Under the pieces are notes generated by a model, which was not told the origin of the DNA, searched no databases, and saw only the letters and a list, made by a program, of their open reading frames with translations. Made by a program: the position numbers and the translations under genes. From Kibdelosporangium philippinense (GTDB lineage: Bacteria > Actinomycetota > Actinomycetes > Mycobacteriales > Pseudonocardiaceae), in the NCBI RefSeq assembly GCF_021390435.2, contig NZ_JAJVCN010000003.1, positions 310,001-374,000 of the forward strand: a stretch of DNA of 64,000 nucleotides. Reading direction: 5' to 3'. Positions 32,804 to 40,574 of this stretch are shown here, piece after piece. Position 1 is the first letter of the stretch, and each line of letters opens with the position of its first letter.

Positions 32804-34524
32804 CCTTGATCATTCACGTGGGTGACGTGTCCGCCTGTGCCGGTTCGGATGTTGATCTTGAGTTGGTTGCTGTGTGGTGATGGTCAGGGTTCGAGCCCGG
32901 CCGCCGGTGTTGGCTGGGCGCCGGGTTGGGGGGCGGGCCTTTCAGGTCGAGGGGCAGGGACAGGGGTCATCGAGTTGGTGGTGGCAGGGCCAGCGCTGCC
33001 CGGAGGCAGGCGGCGAGAGGGTCGGCCCAGGGCCAGGTTTCCGGGATTTTGATCTTGCGTTTGCGTTGGCCGCGGACGATGCGGGCGGCGGTGTGCAGTA
33101 GCCGGTAGCGCAGGGTTTTGGGTTCGGCTTTGGCGAGGGTGCCCTCAAGGCAGAGCAGGCGCAGCCAGGCGAGCAGGTCGATGGCGATGGTGGCGGCCAG
33201 ACACCAGGCCCGGTTGATCTCGATCTTGGTGGAGGGCAGGTGACCGAGGCCGGTTTGCTTGCCGCAGCGGACGTGGTCCTCGACTCGGGCGTGCGGGCGG
33301 TGACGGGCTTCCAGGAACTGGACGGTGGCGCCCGAACCGCTGCCCGGGGTGTTGGTGGCCACCAGTTGGTAGCGCCAGCCGTCGGCTTCTTCGAACAGGG
33401 ACAACTGTGCGCCGGGGTGGGGTTTCTCACGACGACAGATGATCCGCAGATCGGCCGGCCAGTTCTCCAGTTGGTCCCCGTCGGGGTGGTGACGTAGTAG
33501 CGCGGTCAGTTCCACCACGCCGGCTTTGTCCAGCGGCCGAGGATCGCCGTGGTGATCGAGCACTGCCTGCCATGCCTTCGCGGGGACACGGCCGATCGCG
33601 GCTCGTTCCCGCGCACCGAGTTCCCAGCCGACGCTGTAGTGCGCCTGCCTGCCTGGCTTGGCGTTCAGCGCGGTGATGTACTTGATGAGACCGTGGGAGG
33701 CGCCCGCGCCGTCCACGGTGACTAGAAGGTTCCTTCGATGTTTCGCCGGGATCTGGGCGATCGCGGCGTCGAGGACCTCGAGGTGATCAGCTGTCGTGTT
33801 GGATCCGGCGCTTCCTGTGCGCAGCAACAGGGCCAGCGATTCGCCGGTGTTGTCACACATGGCCAGCAGCGGATGATGACCGAAGCTGCCCTTGTAGGTT
33901 CCCGCGGCGAGTTGTTTGTCCGAGTGCGCGATCACCAGCGAACCATCCAACCGGACCACCACGGTCGTGCCCAGATCACGGTCGGCCACCCGCGACGGCG
34001 GAATCCGGCCGTGCCGTCGCTCGATCAACGACCACACATGCTCGCGGATCCGGGCACGCACACGGGCGATCTTGTTGCGCTGCACCTGACCGACCGCGTC
34101 CAACGTGCGCCACAACGTCGGATCTGAGGCGACCGGCCCGAACAGTTCGGCCTGATCGCGCAGGACAGCCAGATCCGACAGGACCCGCCCGCCGTCAGCG
34201 ATCAACACCGCGGTGTCGGCGAACACCCGGCCACGGTCATGCACCGGCATGAACCCACGCCGCGCCATCGCCCGCGACAAGCCTTCCGTCAACCCGGTGC
34301 GGTCGGCCAGCAACCGCACCGCCGCGGTCCCGGCATGACTGACCACGCCACGCCCACCGACTTCTACCGCCAGATCCCGCGACCACCCAGTAACATCCAC
34401 GTCGAAAGTGCTCCAGAGCTTCATGGGTAAGAACAGGCATTAGCAACCTCATCTTCCCAGCTCAGGAGCACTTTTCCCTGTTCCGACACGGCGCCCGAAT
34501 CAAGATCGCCATGAATACTCAGGG
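32804..34524 (-). mobile_element. IS1380-type insertion sequence (1721 bp)
   Basis: Terminal inverted repeats ccttgatcattca (32804 onward) and ccctgagtattca (from 34524 on the other strand) match at 10 of 13 positions. A 4-bp duplication ctag flanks it (32800-32803 and 34525-34528), as IS1380 elements usually generate. The right-hand ctag contains the cdsA stop codon, so insertion occurred exactly at the end of that gene without damaging it. About 160 bp of noncoding end lies left of the transposase. Confidence 0.85.
32967..34424 (-). CDS. IS1380-family transposase
   Basis: A 485-residue transposase with IS1380 landmarks: VSHAGTAAVRLLADRTGLTE at the start, then DRGRVFADTAVLIADGG. The DDE region has VVVRLDGSLVIAHSDKQLAA, LLVTVDGAGASHGLIKYI and VEDHVRCGKQTGLGHLPS. 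The frame is complete and the element ends are recognisable, so it could be active. Confidence 0.9.
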   Translation of the reverse strand: MKLWSTFDVDVTGWSRDLAVEVGGRGVVSHAGTAAVRLLADRTGLTEGLSRAMARRGFMPVHDRGRVFADTAVLIADGGRVLSDLAVLRDQAELFGPVASDPTLWRTLDAVGQVQRNKIARVRARIREHVWSLIERRHGRIPPSRVADRDLGTTVVVRLDGSLVIAHSDKQLAAGTYKGSFGHHPLLAMCDNTGESLALLLRTGSAGSNTTADHLEVLDAAIAQIPAKHRRNLLVTVDGAGASHGLIKYITALNAKPGRQAHYSVGWELGARERAAIGRVPAKAWQAVLDHHGDPRPLDKAGVVELTALLRHHPDGDQLENWPADLRIICRREKPHPGAQLSLFEEADGWRYQLVATNTPGSGSGATVQFLEARHRPHARVEDHVRCGKQTGLGHLPSTKIEINRAWCLAATIAIDLLAWLRLLCLEGTLAKAEPKTLRYRLLHTAARIVRGQRKRKIKIPETWPWADPLAACLRAALALPPPTR

Positions 34525-35403
34525 CTAGCTTGGGACAAACAGGCGCAGCAGCAACCAGGACACCACCGCGGAAGGCAGCAGGGAGTCCATCCGGTCCATC
34601 AGGCCACCGTGGCCCGGCAGCAGATTGCCCATGTCCTTGATCCCGAGATCACGCTTGATCAGCGACTCCACCAAGTCGCCGAGCGTCGCGGTGAGCACGA
34701 TCGCGGCACCGAAAAGCGCGCCCTGCCACCACTGCGCGCCGAGCATCAGGTTCAGCGACAGCCAGCCGCCGACCACACCGGCGATCATCGAACCGGCGAA
34801 GCCTTCCCATGACTTCTTCGGACTGATCACCTTTGCCATGGGGTGCTTGCCGAACAGCACACCCGCCGCGTAGCCGCCCGTGTCAGAGGCGACAACCGCG
34901 ATCAGGAAGCACAGCACGCGCGCGACGCCGTCGTCCGGCACCACGAGCATCGCGGCGAACGACGCGAACATCGGCACGTACGCGGCCGTGAACACCGACG
35001 CCGAGACGTCCCGCAGGTAGTCCTCAATGCCACCACGGAAGCGCCACAACAAGCACGCCAGGATCGTCACCACGAACGCCGACACGACGCCGTTGCGCTC
35101 GAATGGCCACGCGAGCCAGACCATCGCCTGGCCACCGACGAACACCGGCCAGAACGCAACCTGGATGCCAGCGCTGCGCTTGAGCGCGCTGGACAGTTCG
35201 TACGTGGCGACACCGACAGCGATCGCCACGATCCCGATGAAGATCTCCTTCACGGTCACCAGCGAAACGATGACCGCAGCGCCGAGCAGCAACCCGACCC
35301 CGATGGCGGCCGGCAGGTTACGGCCGGCCCGGGACTTCTTCGGTTCGTCCCCGGCCGGCTCGCCCTTGTCAGTTTCGGCTGTGCTGCCCATCTCCGTAGT
35401 CAA
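34525..35403 (-). CDS. cdsA: Phosphatidate cytidylyltransferase
   Basis: Makes CDP-diacylglycerol from CTP and phosphatidate in the membrane, the branch point to phosphatidylinositol, cardiolipin and phosphatidylethanolamine. The 292-residue protein has about eight membrane segments and the C-terminal signature GDLVESLIKRDLGIKD followed by LPGHGGLMDRMDS. The start is probably TTG 35403, directly after the frr stop, with gagg upstream; ATG 35391 is an alternative. The stop codon coincides with the target duplication of the IS1380-type element. Confidence 0.94.
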   Translation of the reverse strand: MTTEMGSTAETDKGEPAGDEPKKSRAGRNLPAAIGVGLLLGAAVIVSLVTVKEIFIGIVAIAVGVATYELSSALKRSAGIQVAFWPVFVGGQAMVWLAWPFERNGVVSAFVVTILACLLWRFRGGIEDYLRDVSASVFTAAYVPMFASFAAMLVVPDDGVARVLCFLIAVVASDTGGYAAGVLFGKHPMAKVISPKKSWEGFAGSMIAGVVGGWLSLNLMLGAQWWQGALFGAAIVLTATLGDLVESLIKRDLGIKDMGNLLPGHGGLMDRMDSLLPSAVVSWLLLRLFVPS

Positions 35404-35961
35404 CTAGACCTCGAGCAGCTCTGCCTCTTTGTGCTTCACCAGTTCGTCCACCTGGGCGACGTACCGGTCCGTGACGTGCTGCAGCTCCTTCTCGGCGCGT
35501 GCCACGTCGTCCTCGCCAGCCTCGCCGTCCTTGGCGATCCGGTGCAGCTCCTCGTTGGCCTTGCGGCGCACGTTGCGGATCGCCACCTTGGCGTCCTCGC
35601 CCTTGCCCTTGGCCTGCTTCACCATCTCGCGGCGGCGCTCCTCAGACAGCTGCGGGATGACGATGCGGATGATCGTGCCGTCGTTGCTCGGGTTGACACC
35701 GAGGTCCGAGTCCCTGATCGCCTTCTCGATCGCACCGAGCTGGCTGACGTCGTACGGCTTGACGACGGCCATTCTGGCCTCGGGGATGGTGATGCCGGCA
35801 AGCTGGTTCAACGGCGTGGGTGAACCGTAGTATTCGACGACGATGCGGGAGAACATGGTCGGGGTTGCCCGGCCGGTGCGCACCGCTGCCAGGTCCTCCT
35901 TGGCGTGCGTCACCGCCTTTTCCATTTTCTCCTCGGCGTCGAGAAGTGTCTCGTCGATCAC
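35404..35961 (-). CDS. frr: Ribosome recycling factor
   Basis: Splits post-termination ribosomes together with EF-G. The 185-residue length and features are standard: VRTGRATPTMFSRIVVEYYG, TPLNQLAGITIPEARM, the C-terminal helix region EERRREMVKQAKGKGEDAKV and ITDRYVAQVDE-type ending. It follows pyrH by 71 bp and abuts cdsA, as in most actinobacteria. Confidence 0.97.
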   Translation of the reverse strand: MIDETLLDAEEKMEKAVTHAKEDLAAVRTGRATPTMFSRIVVEYYGSPTPLNQLAGITIPEARMAVVKPYDVSQLGAIEKAIRDSDLGVNPSNDGTIIRIVIPQLSEERRREMVKQAKGKGEDAKVAIRNVRRKANEELHRIAKDGEAGEDDVARAEKELQHVTDRYVAQVDELVKHKEAELLEV

Positions 35962-36032
35962 GGCTGCTCCTTGCTCGTGCCGTTCGTGTGACTGCGATTT
36001 ACCAGCGAACCCGTCAGTACGGACATAACCGC

Positions 36033-36776
36033 CTATACCGGAACCGTACTCCCGGGCGTGCTCACCAGCGTGCCGATCCTCTCACCACGGACCGCCCGTG
36101 CGATGTTGCCCTCGGTCAGCAGATTGAAAACCACGATCGGCATGTTGTTGTCCATGCAGAGGCTGAACGCGGTCGTGTCGGCCACCTGCAGCCCGCGCTC
36201 GAGAACCTCGCGGTGCGTGATGTGGTCGAACATGGTCGCGTCCGGGTTGGTCTTCGGGTCGGCCGTGAAGACCCCGTCGACCGCCTTGGCCATCAGCACG
36301 ACCTCGCAACCGATCTCCAGCGCGCGCTGCGCCGCCGTGGTGTCGGTGGAGAAGTACGGCATGCCGGTACCGCCACCGAAAATGACCACACGGCCCTTCT
36401 CGAGGTGACGGATGGCGCGACGCGGGATGTACGCCTCGGCGACCTGGCTCATCGTGATCGCGGTCTGCACCCGCGTCTCGACACCCTCGGCCTGCTCGAG
36501 AAAGTCCTGCAGCGCAAGGCAGTTCATCACCGTGCCGAGCATCGCCATGTAGTCGGCACGCGCCCGGTCCATGCCCCGCTGCTGCAACTCGGCGCCACGG
36601 AAGAAGTTCCCACCGCCGATCACGATCGCGACCTGGGTGCCCGCGCGGACCACCTCGGCGATCTGCCTTGCCACTGTTTGCACGACATCCGGATCGACTC
36701 CGACGGCACCACCGCCGAACATCTCACCACCGAGCTTGAGCAGCACTCTGCGGAACGGCTTGGGGGCTTCGGTCAC
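36033..36776 (-). CDS. pyrH: Uridylate kinase
   Basis: Phosphorylates UMP to UDP for pyrimidine nucleotide and cell-wall precursor supply. The 247-residue amino-acid-kinase-fold protein contains RVLLKLGGEMFGG, IGGGNFFRGAELQQRGMDR, the acceptor region FGGGTGMPYFSTDTTAAQRA and MAKAVDGVFTADP. It lies in the rpsB-tsf-pyrH-frr order. The 105 bp before it (36777-36881) separate it from tsf and could hold a promoter or terminator; none is obvious. Confidence 0.97.
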   Translation of the reverse strand: MTEAPKPFRRVLLKLGGEMFGGGAVGVDPDVVQTVARQIAEVVRAGTQVAIVIGGGNFFRGAELQQRGMDRARADYMAMLGTVMNCLALQDFLEQAEGVETRVQTAITMSQVAEAYIPRRAIRHLEKGRVVIFGGGTGMPYFSTDTTAAQRALEIGCEVVLMAKAVDGVFTADPKTNPDATMFDHITHREVLERGLQVADTTAFSLCMDNNMPIVVFNLLTEGNIARAVRGERIGTLVSTPGSTVPV

Positions 36777-36881
36777 ATCTCCTCCTGCGGCCTTGCATGC
36801 GACGGCGGGGCCGCGAGCGTCTCACCGACGCGCCGCGACCCCGCCCATGCTGTCATCGCTCGTTCTACCCGAAATTTCGGG

Positions 36882-37697
36882 TCAGGCCTGGCCGACCTCG
36901 AAGCGGGCGAAGCGGGTGACCGTCACGCCTGCCTCGTCCAGCAGAGCCTTGACGGTCTTCTTGGAGTCGGTGACCGACGGCTGGTCGAGCAGCACGACGT
37001 CCTTGAAGAAGCCGTTGACGCGGCCTTCGACGATCTTGGGCAGTGCCGCCTCCGGCTTGCCCTCCTCGCGAGCGGTCTCCTCGGCGATCCGGCGCTCGTT
37101 GGCGACCAGGTCCTCGGGCACCTCGTCCCGGTTGACCCACTTGGCTTTCAGCGCAGCGACCTGCATCGCGGCGCCACGAGCGGCCTCCGCGTCGTCACCC
37201 TGGTACTCCACCAGCACGCCAACGGCGGGCGGCAGGTCAGCGGAACGCTTGTGCAGGTAGAGCGCGACCGGGCCGTCGAGCACGACAACCCTGGCCAGCT
37301 CCAGCTTCTCACCGATCTTGGCCGACAGCGCCTGCACGGCGTCGGCGACCGACTGGCCGTCGAGGTCAGCGGCCTTGAGCACCTCGACGTCGGCGGGCTT
37401 GGTGGCCTTGGCGACCTCGAGGATCCGGTTGGCCAGCTCCTGGAACTCGGTGTTCTTGGCGACGAAGTCGGTCTCGCAGCGCAGCTCGACCATCACGCCG
37501 CCGTCCGCGACGACGAGGCCGTTCGCGGTGGCGCGCTCGGCGCGCTTGCCTACGTCCTTCGCACCCTTGATGCGGAGGAACTCGACGGCCTTGTCGAAGT
37601 CGCCGTCCGACTCCTCGAGGGCCTTCTTACAGTCCATCATTCCGGCGCCGGTGAGCTTACGCAGCCGCGCGACGTCCGCGGCGGTGTAGTTCGCCAT
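36882..37697 (-). CDS. tsf: Elongation factor Ts
   Basis: Guanine nucleotide exchange factor for EF-Tu. A 271-residue protein starting MANYTAADVARLRKLTGAGM, with MDCKKALEESDGDFDKAVEF and the core ELRCETDFVAKNTEFQ. ATG 37697 was chosen over 37712 because MANYTAADV is the family start. A stable hairpin separates it from rpsB. Confidence 0.97.
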   Translation of the reverse strand: MANYTAADVARLRKLTGAGMMDCKKALEESDGDFDKAVEFLRIKGAKDVGKRAERATANGLVVADGGVMVELRCETDFVAKNTEFQELANRILEVAKATKPADVEVLKAADLDGQSVADAVQALSAKIGEKLELARVVVLDGPVALYLHKRSADLPPAVGVLVEYQGDDAEAARGAAMQVAALKAKWVNRDEVPEDLVANERRIAEETAREEGKPEAALPKIVEGRVNGFFKDVVLLDQPSVTDSKKTVKALLDEAGVTVTRFARFEVGQA

Positions 37698-37725
37698 CGT
37701 GCGTGTTTCCATCCTTGTTCGGGGT

Positions 37726-37760
37726 GGTGCCCGCTCCCCTTCATGTGGGGAACGGGCACC
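37726..37760 (-). terminator. Hairpin between rpsB and tsf (attenuator-like)
   Basis: Arms ggtgcccg (37726-37733) and cgggcacc (37753-37760) plus an inner cccc/gggg extension give a 13-bp stem with one mismatch and a 7-nt loop. No U tract follows, so partial termination or RNA processing between rpsB and tsf is likelier than full termination. Confidence 0.55.
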
Positions 37761-37775
37761 GTTACGAGAGCTTCG

Positions 37776-38603
37776 TCAGGAGTCGGTCTTCGCCGGGGCT
37801 TCGCCGGCGTCGGCGGTCGCGCTGACCAGCAGGTCGCGCTCCCACTCGGGCAGCGGCTCGGCGGCCGCACCCGGCTCAGGCTTGTCCTCGCCCTCGACCG
37901 CGGCACCGTTGCGGCCGGAGCGCGCGATCAGGCCTGCGGCTGCGGCCTCGGCCACAACGCGGGTCAGCAGCGCGGCCGACCGGATGGCGTCGTCGTTGCC
38001 CGGGATCGGGTAGTCGACCTCGTCCGGGTCGCAGTTCGTGTCAAGGATGGCCACGACCGGGATGTTGAGCTTGCGGGCCTCGCCGACGGCGATGTGCTCC
38101 TTCTTGGTGTCCACGATCCACACGGCGCTGGGCACCTTGGACATGTCGCGGATACCGCCGAGGGTGCGCTCCAGCTTGTCCTTCTCGCGGGTCAGCATCA
38201 GGATCTCTTTCTTGGTGAGACCCTGGAAGCCACCGGTCTGCTCCATCGACTCCAGCTCCTTGAGGCGCTGGAGACGCTTGTGCACGGTGGAGAAGTTGGT
38301 CAGCATGCCGCCGAGCCAGCGCTGGTTGACGAAGGGCATGCCGACGCGCTGCGCCTGCTCGGCGATGGCCTCCTGCGCCTGCTTCTTCGTGCCGACGAAG
38401 AGGATCGACCCACCGTGCGCGACCGTCTCCTTGACGAACTCGTACGCGCGGTCGATGTAGGTCAGCGTCTGCTGCAGGTCAATGATGTAGATGCCGTTGC
38501 GCTCGGTGAAGATGAAGCGCTTCATCTTCGGGTTCCAGCGGCGGGTCTGGTGCCCGAAGTGCACGCCGGAATCGAGCAACTGCCTCATGGTGACGACGGC
38601 CAT
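37776..38603 (-). CDS. rpsB: 30S ribosomal protein S2
   Basis: Small-subunit protein that helps assemble S1/mRNA platform functions. A 275-residue protein: MAVVTMRQLLDSGVHFGHQT, then RRWNPKMKRFIFTERNGIY; WLGGMLTNFSTVHKRLQRLK; and IPGNDDAIRSAALLTRVVAE. A C-terminal extension of about 45 residues rich in Glu, Ala and Pro is typical of actinobacteria. ATG 38603 is preceded by agaggtgcg. Confidence 0.97.
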   Translation of the reverse strand: MAVVTMRQLLDSGVHFGHQTRRWNPKMKRFIFTERNGIYIIDLQQTLTYIDRAYEFVKETVAHGGSILFVGTKKQAQEAIAEQAQRVGMPFVNQRWLGGMLTNFSTVHKRLQRLKELESMEQTGGFQGLTKKEILMLTREKDKLERTLGGIRDMSKVPSAVWIVDTKKEHIAVGEARKLNIPVVAILDTNCDPDEVDYPIPGNDDAIRSAALLTRVVAEAAAAGLIARSGRNGAAVEGEDKPEPGAAAEPLPEWERDLLVSATADAGEAPAKTDS

Positions 38604-38956
38604 GGCCGGATTCGCACCTCTTCTGATCGGGCATACCGGTCTTGTCGTCAAGGCCGGCACGCTAGTCGGTTCTCGCGGCATACCGGGTGGTCTGCCGCCC
38701 TGGTGGCAGTACCGGCGCCCGAACCCACTCCTGGAGTGGGACCGACGGGCGTCGTCACCGATCAGATCGACCGGTCGTACTGGCACGCGAAGTCGCCCCG
38801 TGAACACACGGGCCGCGTGAGCAGTGTACGCCGCCGAACCGACAAACCATTAACCGCTCTACCCCTTCCCAACCGACTTGTCCACAGCCATCCAGTTACC
38901 CACAACTTGATCTTGCCGGGGTGGTTCCCCCTCTGCGATCAAGGCAGCCTTGAACC
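38604..38956 (-). promoter_or_regulatory. Divergent promoter region and rpsB leader with hairpin
   Basis: A 353-bp gene-free stretch between rpsB and the divergent M23 gene. It contains a perfect 8-bp hairpin, cccactcc-t-ggagtggg (38724-38740), within what would be the rpsB leader. The AT-richer segment at 38840-38915 (caaaccattaaccgctct) is the best promoter-bearing candidate. S2 autoregulation through its leader is known in proteobacteria; here it is only a possibility. Confidence 0.35.
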
Positions 38957-39514
38957 GTGCGCCTCTTCCTGCAGCTCACCGCCATGATCGTGGCCCTGCT
39001 GATCGCCGCCCCTGCGACGGCGGCGGCGCCACTTTCTTCTCGAACGCGCACGCACTTTTCCTGGCCGCTGCCACCGCCGCACCCGGTCGTTCGCCCGTTC
39101 ATCCCACCGGTCAATCCGTATGGACCGGGCCATCGCGGGGTGGATATCGGAGGCGTCGCCGGGCAGGAGGTGATGGCGGCCGCGGACGGCTTGGTGATCC
39201 ATGCGGGCGCGGTCGTGGACCGATCCCTTGTCTCGCTCGAGCACTCAGGTGGTCTCCGGACGACCTATGAGCCGGTCACCCCAGCAGTTGCCCGAGGTCA
39301 GCGCGTGCGAAGAGGCGATGTGATCGGGCATCTGCTCGACGGCCACTGCCCGGTCGCCTGTTTGCATTGGGGCGCCCGCCGGGGCGAGGACTACCTGAAT
39401 CCGTTGAGACTGCTGTCGCGCGGCCGGGTCCGTCTGCTGCCGTACTCAGCCGATCCGCCACCGTCCGGCTGGAGTTCGCCCGGCTGGAGTTCGCCCGGCT
39501 GGAGTTCGCGCGGT
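38957..39514 (+). CDS. M23-type secreted peptidase without a stop at its usual end
   Basis: GTG 38957 gives a signal peptide (MIVALLIAAPATAAAP) and an M23/LysM-like core: HRGVDIGGVAGQEVMAAADG holds the HxxxD zinc ligands and CLHWGARRGEDYL the second site, where the first His of the usual HxH is Cys. The domain ends near RVRLLPYSA. No stop follows: after three 15-bp repeats (cggctggagttcgcc at about 39465-39510) the frame stays open antisense through whiG to 40777. I list only the part before whiG. Orthologues (Rv2891 type) end about here. Activity may be atypical. Confidence 0.6.
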
Positions 39515-40474
39515 TCAGACGTCGGACTGCTCGACCAGCTTTGCCCGCAGCCGCAGCACTGCCCGGGTGTGCAGCTGACAGACGCGGGACTCGGTGACGC
39601 CAAGGACTTTGCCGATCTCGGCGAGGGTCAGGTTTTCGAAGTAGTACAGCGTTACGACGATCCGGTCGCGTTCGTTCAACTGCTCGATCGCTCCGGCGAG
39701 CTGTCGACGGTTGTCCAGGTCGACCAGCGTCGCCACTGGGTCTTCGGCGCCCTCGTCCGGCAGCGTCTCGGCGAGCGAAGCGGTGCCCCGGCCCGCGGCA
39801 ACCAGTTCGTCCAGCGCGACAACGCTCGTGAGCTGCAGCTGGGCGTAGAGTTCGTGCAGGTCCCGGACGCTGATGTCGAGCTCAGCGGCGAGTTCGGCGT
39901 CGCTGGGCTGCCGCTGCAGCTTGGCGCCAAGCCGTTCAAGGGCCCGCTCCACCTCACGGGCGCGGCCACGCACCGATCGCGGGACCCAGTCCTGCTGGCG
40001 AAGGTCGTCGAGGATGGCGCCGCGGATGCGCTGCATCGCGTAGGTCTCGAACTTCAGGCCGCGTTCCGGCTCGAACTTCTCGATCGCGTCGACAAGCCCG
40101 AAGATGCCGGACTGGATGAGGTCACCGACGTCGACGTGGGCGGGAAGACCGGTGCCGACGCGGCCGGCGACGTACTTGACCAGCGGGGCGTAGTGCAGGA
40201 CGAGCCGGTCGCGCAGCGGCTGGTCACGCTCTTTGCCGTACTCGGTCCAGAGGGCGACGATGCCGGCCTCGACATCGTCGGCGGTGCGATGGTCACCAGG
40301 CAGGACACCGTTGGGCTGGCCAATGCCGTAAGGGGTGCTGCCGCGTCCGTTGGTACTCGGTTTCGCGGGCTCGGATTCGGGCTCGGGTACGGCCACGGTA
40401 CGAGAACCTCTCCCTGCGTTATCCGATCTCGTTGGATCGGGGGTGACCTGATCCAGCCTGGAGCCGCGCGACAT
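39515..40474 (-). CDS. whiG: WhiG/FliA-family RNA polymerase sigma factor
   Basis: A 319-residue sigma-28-type factor; in streptomycetes WhiG commits aerial hyphae to sporulation. Region 2 is seen in LVLHYAPLVKYVAGRVGTGL, DVGDLIQSGIFGLVDAIEKF and RIRGAILDDLRQQDWVPRSV; region 3 in ALERLGAKLQRQPSDAELAA; region 4 in LTLAEIGKVLGVTESRVCQL. A 60-residue N-terminal extension is low complexity. Its 3' end is convergent with the M23 gene. Anti-sigma partner not seen here. Confidence 0.92.
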   Translation of the reverse strand: MSRGSRLDQVTPDPTRSDNAGRGSRTVAVPEPESEPAKPSTNGRGSTPYGIGQPNGVLPGDHRTADDVEAGIVALWTEYGKERDQPLRDRLVLHYAPLVKYVAGRVGTGLPAHVDVGDLIQSGIFGLVDAIEKFEPERGLKFETYAMQRIRGAILDDLRQQDWVPRSVRGRAREVERALERLGAKLQRQPSDAELAAELDISVRDLHELYAQLQLTSVVALDELVAAGRGTASLAETLPDEGAEDPVATLVDLDNRRQLAGAIEQLNERDRIVVTLYYFENLTLAEIGKVLGVTESRVCQLHTRAVLRLRAKLVEQSDV

Positions 40475-40574
40475 GCCGTCCAGCTTAGGAGCTTTCCGTG
40501 CTCATCTCGCCCCCTACCGCGTTCAAATTGTCACGGCGAGTCGCGCCGTACCGCTGTCCGGAACACGTTTACCG

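Noticed and set aside
35820..38987. A 1055-codon plus-strand open frame across the frr, pyrH, tsf and rpsB region
   Set aside because: It lies opposite four well-identified essential genes, is His/Arg/Leu-rich as expected of a GC-rich antisense frame, and resembles no known protein.
39465..39510. The 15-bp repeats at the end of the M23 gene as part of the xerC minisatellite family
   Set aside because: Period is the same, but the sequence (cggctggagttcgcc) and the encoded peptide (GWSSP) are different, and copy number is only three.
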